IMG/VR virus record: IMGVR_UViG_3300006736_000020
Span: 1 to 38,771 of that record
Source of the DNA: a virus
Direction: 5' to 3' (one strand)
Length of the DNA stretch: 38,771 nucleotides
Both the position numbers and the translations under genes were made by a program. The notes under the pieces were generated by a model, which was not told where the DNA came from, searched no databases, and saw nothing but the letters and a program-made list of their open reading frames with translations. This document shows positions 9,943 to 19,300 of this stretch, one piece after another. The first letter of the stretch is position 1. Each line of letters begins with the position of its first letter.

Positions 9943-10167
9943 GTGCAAGATTACATAACAAACGACTTAGGTGTTGCGGCATTTTTACTGGTTAAAGGAT
10001 GTGTGCTGCTTGATGCGTTTATTTCTTCCTCAGGTATTTATTGTTTTCATTTTTCTGATCCTACTGGAAAGGTACACCAGATTGCTATTGAATTTATTAA
10101 TTCGGACTGCGCTAGATTTGATGCACAATTGCGAAATTTAAAGAAAATTTTGAGAAAGAAACCTTAA
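9943..10167 (+). CDS. DUF5659-like small protein
   Basis: A 74-aa product from a GTG start at 9943 with a modest GGTGAT ribosome site six bases or so upstream. The pattern is that of the DUF5659 family as I remember it: an N-terminal DLGVAAFLLVKGCVLLD, a two-strand IYCFHFSDPTGK middle, then a helical end with a DAQLRNLKKILRKK tail. Function is unknown for the family. Family-sized and complete, with no membrane segment. It sits alone between two fibre-type genes, just before the leader of the 10344 unit, and could belong to either transcript. Confidence 0.65.
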   Translation: MQDYITNDLGVAAFLLVKGCVLLDAFISSSGIYCFHFSDPTGKVHQIAIEFINSDCARFDAQLRNLKKILRKKP

Positions 10168-10204
10168 ATCTGTATACTTAAGCTTGTAAGTTTCTTGCGT
10201 TTGT

Positions 10205-10248
10205 CTGTTATCTTAATCTGTTATCTTAATCTGTTATCTTAATCTGTT
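10205..10248. repeat. 13-bp tandem repeat, three copies plus a part copy
   Basis: CTGTTATCTTAAT occurs at 10205-10217, 10218-10230 and 10231-10243 with no mismatch, followed by a partial CTGTT at 10244-10248. It lies in the 176-base non-coding stretch before the highly expressed-looking gene at 10344. It could be a factor-binding array or a slippage product; I see no canonical sigma-70 promoter placed around it. Confidence 0.9.
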
Positions 10249-10289
10249 CCCTCGTTTATTTTTGAATTTGTCTTTGTTCTGTTGGCAAG

Positions 10290-10312
10290 CACAGGTCAGT
10301 TATTGATCTGTG
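10290..10312 (+). promoter_or_regulatory. 5' leader RNA hairpin before the 10344 gene
   Basis: CACAGGTCA (10290-10298) pairs with TGATCTGTG (10304-10312) as nine base pairs with one G-U wobble and a GTTAT loop. It ends 31 bases before the ATG, leaving the ribosome site free. A short U run (10320-10324) is seven bases downstream, too far and followed by A's for a good terminator. An mRNA-stabilising or translation-related leader element is the likeliest reading, by inference. Confidence 0.5.
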
Positions 10313-10343
10313 AGGCAAATTTTTAAAATAAAGGAGAAAAAAA

Positions 10344-12365
10344 ATGCCATTTAGTCGAACACAAATTAGGGTCGGCGCTCTTACAGGCTCGGTAGATGAT
10401 ACCCTCGGCAAAACCGCCGTTGGTGCGCTCAACGCCGATAGCTTGCAGGCAGTGCTTGACAATATTGTCTCAGCCCAGTCAAGAATGCTGGGTTTTGCCG
10501 CTCCCGCCGGCTCTTATTATTCCGTAGATAAGGACGTACTTTCCGTCGCCGCGGCACCCGTTATTTCCGGATCACTAGAGATCAAAAATGGGTCTGGTGA
10601 TATCGCCGCTCAAACAACCATCACCGGATACGTGTCTGGTAGTGGTATCAGAGTTGGCGCGCTGCTCGGAACCAGTCAGGATATTCTGGGTGTAAAGAAC
10701 GCCGATATGATTGTCGGTTTTGGACCCCATACCACACTGACCAACAAATGGCTCAAACTCGAAGCAACGCGCGCCGGAACAGCCGGTGGTGTGCGTGCTG
10801 AAGTCCAGACAGGCGGTGGTAGCTTCTCTGTCTTCAGTTCCGCCGATGCTGCCAATTCAGTTGCGTCAATCAGCTCTGATGGTACCTTGTCAGGTTCGTC
10901 GCTTACAATTGGTGGTACTGTCATCAGTGCACCTGCAGATGTTCCAAGTGTGAAAACATCGCAATTGCTCGATTCAAACGGCGATATCAGGGCCAATTTC
11001 CTCAATGCTGGAAATTTCCTGATCAAGAATCAGGCTGGTTCGGCAAATGTGCTTGAGATTGGTGATACTGTTATTACAGCCACTGGAGTGGTTACCGCTT
11101 CCGGTGGAGTCCAGATTACCGGTACTGGTACTGGTGCCAAGGATTCTTTCACTGTAGCAGCGGGTAATTCGACCTTCGCAGGTAACGTCACGATCACAAA
11201 CGATCTGACAGTTAATGGTACAACCACTACGATTGACACCGACAACCTGGTCATTCAGGATTCCATCATTGGTATGGGTATCTCTGGATCTGGAATCCCG
11301 GGTCCTGCTGCAGATCGAGCTCTAATGTTCTGCATCAAGGCGGCCAATGGAAATGCCACGCTTAATCCTGTGCTTACCTGGCAGAATACAGCTGGTCAGT
11401 TTGCCTTTGCTAAAACAAACCTGTCCGTCAGTGGATCTGGTCAGGTTGTTCCGCTTACTTCTGATGCTGATCTCAGACTTGGAAGCTTGTTTGTTAAGGG
11501 TACCACCATCGACCTCGATGTTGCAACAAACATGGATCTCCTCGACAACAATGGAGCTGCCTTATCATACAGATTTGGCACAGACACCAAGGCGAAGTGG
11601 ATTACTACCAATACGTCTGAAGCCCTTCAGCTCGAGGACGATGTCAGACTCAACCTGGGAGACAGCGGTGACGGTTCGATCCGCTTCCTCAGTGCGACGG
11701 ATGATCTGGTTATCTCAGGCTCAGGTACTACCGATATTCGCATCGGTGTTGATGCCGGTGATTCTGTGGCCCTCGAGGTGGATGGCGCATTTTTCCTCCG
11801 GTCAAGTGGTTCAGGTGGTGTCCAACTGGGAGTTAACAAGCTTGTTGGTGGTACCGGCATGGGAATGGAGCTTTCGTCTTCCGCAGGTGGATTCCTTCGC
11901 CTGTCATCTCCTGGAGATCAAATCCAGTTCTGGGATGGTTATAAGATCGGGAGTGATTGGACTGATGCTAATCCATTGTTGCTCGCCAGTGCCGATGCAG
12001 ACTATGTCAATTACAGGGCTACTTTTGGAGAGGTTTCGTTGCTTTCTGCGATCAATACCGCTGCAAATTCAGCGTCTACTCGACAGAAGAAGATCATGTC
12101 GATCTCAGGTAGTCAGGCAACTGCTGGTCAGCTCTTGTCTACCGCGACTGGAGCGACAACTACAAATATGTCTTCACTTACAATGGCCAGCAGGGCGTTT
12201 GTTGATGTATATGTAAATGGGCAGCTTATGAGGTCTGGTTCGGAACCTGAGCGTGCACTTGGCACAGTTGATTATAACATGGTTGATGCCAGCTTAGCAG
12301 CTGTCGATTTCAAGTTCGCGTTTAACATCATCGTAGATGATACCGTGATCGTCGCCGTACCGTAA
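10344..12365 (+). CDS. Fibre-like structural protein, highly expressed unit
   Basis: The 673-aa product has an ATG preceded by a near-ideal AAGGAG at 10331-10336, spacing seven. It is Gly/Ser/Thr-rich and beta-like. Around residues 288-313 is DLTVNGTTTTIDTDNLVIQD, a motif typical of fibre proteins of T4-like phages from water. Two short related units, IRVGALTGSVDDTLG near the N-terminus and IRVGALLGTSQDILG near residue 95, suggest internal duplication. The C-terminus (VYVNGQLMRSGS to DDTVIVAVP) is the module also found at the end of the 7766 gene. It has its own leader and a strong terminator, and its codons are more C/G-ending than the neighbours', together implying high expression. Fibre or abundant virion surface protein is inferred. 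Confidence 0.85.
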   Translation: MPFSRTQIRVGALTGSVDDTLGKTAVGALNADSLQAVLDNIVSAQSRMLGFAAPAGSYYSVDKDVLSVAAAPVISGSLEIKNGSGDIAAQTTITGYVSGSGIRVGALLGTSQDILGVKNADMIVGFGPHTTLTNKWLKLEATRAGTAGGVRAEVQTGGGSFSVFSSADAANSVASISSDGTLSGSSLTIGGTVISAPADVPSVKTSQLLDSNGDIRANFLNAGNFLIKNQAGSANVLEIGDTVITATGVVTASGGVQITGTGTGAKDSFTVAAGNSTFAGNVTITNDLTVNGTTTTIDTDNLVIQDSIIGMGISGSGIPGPAADRALMFCIKAANGNATLNPVLTWQNTAGQFAFAKTNLSVSGSGQVVPLTSDADLRLGSLFVKGTTIDLDVATNMDLLDNNGAALSYRFGTDTKAKWITTNTSEALQLEDDVRLNLGDSGDGSIRFLSATDDLVISGSGTTDIRIGVDAGDSVALEVDGAFFLRSSGSGGVQLGVNKLVGGTGMGMELSSSAGGFLRLSSPGDQIQFWDGYKIGSDWTDANPLLLASADADYVNYRATFGEVSLLSAINTAANSASTRQKKIMSISGSQATAGQLLSTATGATTTNMSSLTMASRAFVDVYVNGQLMRSGSEPERALGTVDYNMVDASLAAVDFKFAFNIIVDDTVIVAVP

Positions 12366-12400
12366 TTAACAATAGCAAACAATAGCAGAGCATATTGTCT

Positions 12401-12434
12401 GGCGGCCCGAATTTTTTCGGGCCGCCTTTTTTTT
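12401..12434 (+). terminator. Rho-independent terminator
   Basis: GGCGGCCCGAA (12401-12411) and TTCGGGCCGCC (12416-12426) make a perfect 11-bp stem with a TTTT loop, followed directly by eight T's (12427-12434). It lies 35 bases after the stop of the 10344 gene and is the only strong intrinsic terminator in the window. Confidence 0.95.
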
Positions 12435-12482
12435 ATTTTCAGTGAAGATGGTGTAAACTTAGCATGTTTATTGAGGTGTGAT

Positions 12483-12989
12483 TTGTCTACAAAGAAATTG
12501 CAAGATGTTAGTGAGAATATTCGTGAGCGGAGTGCTTCGATCGATCGTCATATAGAGTGGCTTAATAGTGCCGACGAGCAGTACAAGTTGACGGTAAGTG
12601 GAATTAACGAATTTGTTGAGAGAGTGTTTACCCAGGTAAGTGGTAATACAGATGCGGTTGCCGTGAACCAGCTGTTAGTCGATGCAATTTTAGAAATTCA
12701 ACGATATCTCGATGCTCGTCCCGAGACGATTCAAAATGACAAGATAGCTCTTGCGGCTCAGAAAGCGGCCTTTGAAGAATGTGTCGCCCTGTGTCAACCG
12801 GATGAGGAGCCGAAATCTGCGGGGTCACCTTCCGGCGAGAAAGATGCATTTGCTCGCATTAAGGATAGATTAGACCAGGATGGGAAGATGCCCTCTCGAA
12901 AGATGGGTGAACGTCCGGAGAAATTGAAAGACGTCAGAGGGCTTCAAGAGCAAATGATGGGCGAAGACATTCTAGAGGAAGATATTTAA
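12483..12989 (+). CDS. Unrecognised helical protein (168 aa)
   Basis: The frame opens with TTG at 12471, but the TTG at 12483 fits better: GAGGTG at 12473-12478 is a good ribosome site for it, and the product then begins MSTKKLQ. I do not recognise the family. The protein is mostly polar and helix-like, with a charged C-terminal third (EKDAFARIKDRLDQDGK, then an acidic EDILEEDI end). No cysteine pair, signal or membrane segment stands out. It is the first gene after the terminator, so a promoter should lie in 12435-12482, but I cannot identify a convincing one. It precedes the coupled structural cassette and could be a chaperone or minor structural component. Confidence 0.7.
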   Translation: MSTKKLQDVSENIRERSASIDRHIEWLNSADEQYKLTVSGINEFVERVFTQVSGNTDAVAVNQLLVDAILEIQRYLDARPETIQNDKIALAAQKAAFEECVALCQPDEEPKSAGSPSGEKDAFARIKDRLDQDGKMPSRKMGERPEKLKDVRGLQEQMMGEDILEEDI

Positions 12990-13006
12990 TGTCGGAGGGA
13001 TAATTT

Positions 13007-13915
13007 GTGGCCGGCATTTTAAATAGTAAAACTCGCGTTTTAGATACTGTGATCACGCCTACGGGTCGAGCCCAAATGGCCGATGGTGAGATGCAAATTA
13101 TGTATGTATCTTACTCTGATAGGCAAATGTTCTATCAGACCGGCTCTAATGGTGAACTTTTTGATCCGGGCGATCGCCTTTATTTTGAAGCATATTCTAT
13201 TGATTCTGATCTTATTATTCCTGAGACGGATAGCGGTGGAAATTTGGTCCCTTTTACGACCGACACCTTCAACTTGTATGGTGGGCGTGTAGTGAGTGGC
13301 AGTCAGCTTCAACAAGATGTTTCACTTTATGCGGAAGAACTCACGGCCGATTCATTAAAGAGTTTCCAGCGGCAGATGGTGCTCGGCACTCGCAATTTAA
13401 TGAAAAATGAAATTATAGATGCGTTTACACTCACTCCTACAACGGCATCATTTTACATAAGCGCAGAATTGTCCAATCTTGGCGATACTATCGTGACAGC
13501 GAGCCTTGATGACGTTGAATGTTTATGGCAAGATTATCGAGTGGCTAGAGCTCCTAATTATCGATATCTCCCACCCCAAATGTATGCGCTTCCGAACGAA
13601 GTTACCGGTAGTGCATTGGGAAAATATACGAAAATCAATCAAGATCCGCCGGCAGACTACGACGCCGTTTTAAAAAATCTAAAAGATCAACAATTGCTAA
13701 AGTTTTCGTTTTCAAATACTCGTACTACTAATGATCTGTTGGGACAAATGTTTGAAGTGAGTGGTGACTCACTAACGAAATTAATTGTAATCGATGGTGG
13801 AACTTATCCAATAAATGGAGGAGTTGATCCACACGTTTTTTATGCTGGAAAGATGTATCGAGATACCAAGGGATGCTTGACGTTTGCAAATCTTTTTACA
13901 CTGGTGTTTGAGTAA
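13007..13915 (+). CDS. Virion structural protein with ILxSxxxVxDxxxTxxGR head domain
   Basis: GTG start at 13007 with a strong GGAGGGATAA ribosome site. The first 40 residues (GILNSKTRVLDTVITPTGR, then MADGE, then YVSYSDRQMFY) match in pattern the start of the 22004 gene (GFLDHSTNNIIVDAVLTDKGR). That head domain is known to me from structural proteins of marine T4-like phages with no assigned function. The other 260 residues are unrecognised. The stop codon shares one base with the next start (TAATG), beginning a chain of four coupled genes. Likely a tail or baseplate-associated component; the exact place is unknown. Confidence 0.72.
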   Translation: MAGILNSKTRVLDTVITPTGRAQMADGEMQIMYVSYSDRQMFYQTGSNGELFDPGDRLYFEAYSIDSDLIIPETDSGGNLVPFTTDTFNLYGGRVVSGSQLQQDVSLYAEELTADSLKSFQRQMVLGTRNLMKNEIIDAFTLTPTTASFYISAELSNLGDTIVTASLDDVECLWQDYRVARAPNYRYLPPQMYALPNEVTGSALGKYTKINQDPPADYDAVLKNLKDQQLLKFSFSNTRTTNDLLGQMFEVSGDSLTKLIVIDGGTYPINGGVDPHVFYAGKMYRDTKGCLTFANLFTLVFE

Positions 13916-16335
13916 TGTTTGTACGTGACCTAGAATCTGACGCAGAATATTTTTTAATTGAAAACGAAGATACATTTGCAAGTGTTTCGTATGAAGACGG
14001 CATTGTGACTTATAATTTCACGGTTTACGGCAGAATGCTACAAGCCGTTATTGACGAATATGACGAAATACAAGTACAAATTGCAAAAAAAATGCGTTTT
14101 CGGTACAAGTATTTTAAAGGAACAACACCTGAAGATGTTGAAAACGCAACCGTCGGTTTTGTTCAAAATGTCAAGGCTGCCCTGGATGCCTTAGAAGAAA
14201 AAGAAACCATCGTTGAGGAAATATTTCCCATTAATCGCTTTGTTTCTGATGAAAATATTTCGAATATTGGGTCTGGTTTTATAACTGATGAAAATTATAC
14301 GGACTATTTAGATGTCATCGATATCATGGAGTCCAGCGAGGCAAATTCTAGCGAACAGCTGGTATTGAGCGGAAGTGGTCTTGAGGAGCTTACCGTTGCT
14401 GCGGAAAGTACATCTCCCATAAAATTAAGCAATGATTTATTCGAAAATCTGGGAATTTTTCCAGGTCTTATTTCTAAGGTTACGTTTCCGAGGCAGTGCG
14501 AAATGGATCGAGATTCTGGAAAGATGCGCTCCTGCAACACAACAATTGATGAATTGATAAAAACAACCGGCCCATTTAAGGAACTTTATTCTCATTTTGT
14601 GTCTGTAGTTCCAGATTCAGAGATGGTGACCTCACTCACTACCGGAAAGCCAGAATATCAGGAAATGAATTTTTCTATTTCGTTTCCAATGAGTGAAGAC
14701 GAGTTGGCTGGCATTGCTGGGGAAAAAAATCTTTTGTTGCGAATTTCCCTATTCAAGCAAGGGATCGAGGTCGTACAACAAAACTTTAGCTTCAATAATT
14801 TAGAGTTATTTACCAGATTTTCAGCACGCTTAAAAGATGTCAGCGTAGAGCTGGTGACATACGATCCTATCACTGTTTTACCAGACACATTGGTCGTTAA
14901 AAATCCCAATAATTTTTCGGTCGACGTGACGCTTTTTAAATTTATTCCGTCTGAATCCGGAATTTTAGATAGGGACGTAGTAACCGAAGATACTCTCGAG
15001 CCTTTAGAAAGAAAAGAGATAGAGAGTGATACCATATTTTATGATGCATCTGAGACCCGTGCTTATGCCCTTACTGCGAATCGATCTGTGGGAGGTATAC
15101 CTGGAGTTGCCAATGTTAGAGCTTTGGAGGCTCCTCCGTCAATTAAGAAACCAGGCATTGAAACAATTGTTCCTACTCTAACTGTTCAGGACGGAGAGGG
15201 TGGAGTAACAATTACGCTTGAGGGTCTACCTGAGGTGGGTTACAAAGCCATTCTTTATCGAAAGGAATTTGGTTATGTTGACGATATTGTGATTGGTACT
15301 TCGGTGGGAAATGCTTCGTGGGGTGACAATACTGTTTATGACGGGAGCATTTTTATTTACACAGCGCGAGTTTTTATGAACGATGCTTTTGGCAAACTTG
15401 TCGCAGAGACCCCATCATTATGGCATGCTCCCAGAGCGACGGCAATGAGACTGGGTTTTTCTATCATAAATGAACGTTCGATCCGACGTGGTAGCACGGT
15501 GACTCACACGTTCAAAATAACGCAAAATGTTGCTTCTACTCCCGCAAGCCAGATGTTGGAATCAGCGACTTCCTCGGGAGAAGCATCAATTTATGAAACT
15601 GAGCTCGAGGCTGAAAAAACTGATACGTCTGTTATCGCCGATTACGTTATTTTTCAATATCATAAAAAGAGAGGAGCATTACGCTATATGGGAGATTATC
15701 AGGCGGATAAAACAATTACGTTTACTTTACCGGCACGACGTGCCAAAAGAATTCTTTATTTTGTGATACCCCGTGTAACAGCCGCAGCAGCTCTTTCATA
15801 TTTAACAACGACCCAGGAGACGGACCAAGCCACTGGACAATCATATTTACTCCGTTATAAGAAGTGGAGAGATCCTATGGCTAACCGGGAAGAAATACTC
15901 CCTTCAAATGGCGAAATTATATTAAATGATATAGTTGCTGCTTTGCTTAATTCACAGAGTGGCTTAGTTAAGAAAGTAGACATGACTGCGTCGTCTAAGC
16001 TTGGAGTTGTCAGAAATCTAGACGCAGATTTTGATAAAGCCGGAGGCTATAATTTCATTTCGTGGCAATTCAGCGGCGATTTATCGAATATTGCGTATTT
16101 TGTCGTCATGGCTAATTATAACGGTGTAAAGGCTCCGGTAGGTATGGCAATCCCGGATGGCAGAACCGCCCGGGAATTAATTTCTTTTGCTGACAAAGAT
16201 TTAGGTGGAGCCCTTGGAGTAATATCATATTCAATTATTCCTGTTACCGTTAGTGGAGAACTGGCTAAAGAATCAAATGCTAAAAAAATCATGAATTTAT
16301 CTACCTTTCCTAAAGAGGCACTTCTGGCAACATAA
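13915..16335 (+). CDS. Large structural protein with fibronectin-III-like segment
   Basis: The 806-aa product begins at the ATG that overlaps the previous stop (TAATG). There is no strong separate ribosome site, so it probably depends on coupling. The N-terminal 100 residues are acidic and mixed alpha/beta. A segment from about residue 405 to 510 (starting PPSIKKPG, with VTITLEGLPEVGYKAILYRK) reads like a fibronectin-III or Ig-like sandwich. The C-terminal part has further strand-rich sequence (NFISWQFSGDLSNIAYFVVM). No enzymatic motif is seen. Together with its neighbours it is inferred to be a tail or baseplate structural component. I do not recognise a named family. Confidence 0.7.
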   Translation: MFVRDLESDAEYFLIENEDTFASVSYEDGIVTYNFTVYGRMLQAVIDEYDEIQVQIAKKMRFRYKYFKGTTPEDVENATVGFVQNVKAALDALEEKETIVEEIFPINRFVSDENISNIGSGFITDENYTDYLDVIDIMESSEANSSEQLVLSGSGLEELTVAAESTSPIKLSNDLFENLGIFPGLISKVTFPRQCEMDRDSGKMRSCNTTIDELIKTTGPFKELYSHFVSVVPDSEMVTSLTTGKPEYQEMNFSISFPMSEDELAGIAGEKNLLLRISLFKQGIEVVQQNFSFNNLELFTRFSARLKDVSVELVTYDPITVLPDTLVVKNPNNFSVDVTLFKFIPSESGILDRDVVTEDTLEPLERKEIESDTIFYDASETRAYALTANRSVGGIPGVANVRALEAPPSIKKPGIETIVPTLTVQDGEGGVTITLEGLPEVGYKAILYRKEFGYVDDIVIGTSVGNASWGDNTVYDGSIFIYTARVFMNDAFGKLVAETPSLWHAPRATAMRLGFSIINERSIRRGSTVTHTFKITQNVASTPASQMLESATSSGEASIYETELEAEKTDTSVIADYVIFQYHKKRGALRYMGDYQADKTITFTLPARRAKRILYFVIPRVTAAAALSYLTTTQETDQATGQSYLLRYKKWRDPMANREEILPSNGEIILNDIVAALLNSQSGLVKKVDMTASSKLGVVRNLDADFDKAGGYNFISWQFSGDLSNIAYFVVMANYNGVKAPVGMAIPDGRTARELISFADKDLGGALGVISYSIIPVTVSGELAKESNAKKIMNLSTFPKEALLAT

Positions 16336-19300
16336 TGGCAATAACATCTAAAACAGTCTCAGCACCAAAAACGTCAACTTCGGCATCGAAAGCCCGGGTA
16401 CCCGCAAGTTATAGCACTGGAAAAGCAGGTTCTGCGCCCAAGGTTCGGGGCAATATCGCAAAAACAATTGCGCGATCTTCTAAACGGATGCATCAGGCGG
16501 CCAAAATTACAGACCAGCGTCCGGAAATTTTGGCAATGCTTGATTTTAAACCACTTTATGCAACGGGTGGCGATTTAACTCTGGCCGGAAAAATGTTCAA
16601 GGCTCGTGTAAGTGAAAGAAGCCAAACGTTGGAGGCCATTCGGGATATGTTGACTGAGTTGGAAGATACTCTGCCAGACGAATTTACGGCTGCCACGAAT
16701 CAATACGCCAGCGCTCTTGCTGCCACAGAAGCCGATATCGCGCTGCTTAAGTTGATGATTTTATTGCGGGAATATGCAACACATTCCGCTCGATTTGTAG
16801 ATTTTAAAGGTGAATACGAACCTCCGGAAGAGCTGGAGGTTGATTTGTTTGGAGTCAATGTAGCCAGTCAAATTAGAAATATTTTGGGAATTAAGAGCTC
16901 CAAAAATAGAAACTCGTTTTGGAAAACAGCTGCTCCACCATTTTTACAGATATTATCCGACATTCCGTTGTGTAGCTATGCGATTATTCCCTCACAGATG
17001 CAGAAAAACAAGCGGACCGCTGGTGCAACCGAGGGAGTAGCAAAGAGATTTAAGTCTAAAATTCGTGAGAGATTGCCGGTTTTAACGACGGGATTTGTGG
17101 TACGAGATATGGTCGCATCTTATGAGTTCACGAAACTATCCATTGGTGATGAAGTAGACGACGATTTTCTTGCTATTTGTGAAAGCGCCCTTGGCTCTAA
17201 ATTCATAACCTCAAATATAGATCAGCCATTTTCAGGGTTTAAAAACTTGATCGGTGAAGATTCGTGGGTTAAATTAAGGAGATCGACATATACAGAGAGC
17301 CTTCTCAACACCGAAACAAAAGCAAAAATTTCAGAAATGTTGAGAACAAAGAAAGGAATAATTGGAAAATCAAAAACCAAATTAAATCGCGAGACAATTT
17401 TTCTACCGTTAAAGGCAACGACCTCGTATGGAACCTCGGAATATTTAACAATAGAAGGATTAGTTGACGAGGCGTTTTCTGGTCCGGATCCATTAAATTT
17501 TGATGAATTTAATGAAACTTTGGGTGACTTCACCCAGTCAATGCATGATTTAGAGACATTTGGAAAGACAATGTTTCGGTTAGGTGAAAAAGCTGATGGT
17601 TATGCCGATCCACGAGATTATGCGCTTGTTGCGGACGAAATGCCTTTTAATTTGGGTCCTGCTGCCGCGGTAATTCTCGATGTTTGGAACCGCCGATTTG
17701 TGAGCGCTTTTTATTCGGCTGCTTATAGCGAAATTGATGAATATCTTTCTCCTGAACACATGATGTATAACCGAATGATCGCGTGGCTCATCATTCGTGA
17801 TGATTATGAGACGGCTTATGGCTTCGTATCTGCATTGGTGAGTGATTACGAAAATGGCTTTTTAACTGCGTCCGGTTTGCCGGAGGAAATCGTTCTTGAC
17901 GAAGAGACAAATGAGACAGAAATGTCGCCAACAGCATATGTTTTGCCAGGAACGTCAACTCCAGCCAGCCTTGATACCGTTGGTACCCGCTTGGGCTCTA
18001 AGCTTTCTGCAATGTCAGATTGGTTTAATGAGAAGAGTTCGTATTCCCCCAAGATTGATACCCAAAAATCGTACGATGACGGTTATCCGTATCCCAAGGA
18101 AGGTTATAATCTGGCTAATCGTATGTTCGGATCGGCACAGAATGGAGATAGACGTTACGTTAACCCAATGTTTGTAGGTTATTTGTTTTTTACAGAAAAT
18201 AATCGGACCGTTAAAGGCTGGCGTGGAATAAAGATTGCTTCGGCAGAAATTATTGATACTATTATGGAGATAATGGGTGCATTGATGTCGCCGCTTCATG
18301 AAGTTGAAGCAGTTCCTGATGGCGATCCAATTTTCCCATCGTTGACCGAAAGTAAATCGCCTTATGGGTCGGGTTCATGGTCATTTTGTGATCCCGCGTA
18401 TGAGTCTATGGCTACCGAAATGTGGGTTCCAACAATTGAGGCATGGCATGATCTCTTTGCTCGTAAAACATCTCGAGAAACGCGGTTTAGAAATGCTAAT
18501 TTTAAAAATCACGCGAAAAATATAATGCGTGCACTTGCCGCGCTAATGTCGAATTTTGATATGGTTAAAATCTTTTCTGCCGGAAGCGGTGATCCGGCCG
18601 ATATCGCAGAAGGAGGACTTGGAGATCTTGAGTGGACGTCAGGGACAACTAGGTCGTATAGCACCCAAGTGGCGTCCATTGGCCTCGCCGCATCATCCAC
18701 TCAATCTCATGAGGGTGTGGGACATGTTTCATTTTTTAAGAACGTGCGTGACTCGGTAGATAATTTACTTGCGAGCAGTTGGGATGATTTAGAAGATATT
18801 GATTACACTGAAGCAGAAGGAGTCGGAGCGAGCTGGGCCAACAAAAGGTTGAACGCGATGCATAAAGGAATGAAAGAATTTCTTCTTGAATCTCACGAGA
18901 ATGATGTTGCATTGGAACTTTTGTATGATTTCGTTGGTGATTATGCAACTAGGGTAGACAATTATAGCGCCGCCGTTCAGGGGTTGGTTGAAGGTGAAGA
19001 TTCTGCTCTTGCAACGTTTGTTGAATCTATTAGAGAAACCGGCGATGCAGGAATTGATTTGTTACAAAATCTCTCTCCAAACCAGCTTGCGTTAAAGCAA
19101 ATTGCGTTGGCAGAAGAAAGAGGTGATGAAGATAATGCGTTTTTACCAACGTTGGCAATTTTGACAAAATCAGAAATAAAGGCAGTTCGACTTCTTGCTA
19201 GAGAAACGAAGGCTGTGGCTCCTGAAGGTGATAATGCAAAGATAATTTTGGTAGGATTACCGGCTGGTATGTTTGAAACATTAGATATCGATAATGATTT

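Noticed and set aside
11347-12216. Open frame of 289 codons on the + strand inside the 10344 fibre-like gene, in another frame.
   Set aside because: No ribosome site, Leu/Ser/Arg-rich shadow composition, and the fibre frame has clear domains across the same bases; open only because of the C/G-ending codons of that gene.
12435-12482. Promoter for the 12483 gene after the terminator.
   Set aside because: A promoter is expected, but no pair of boxes with acceptable spacing is visible; I do not report one.
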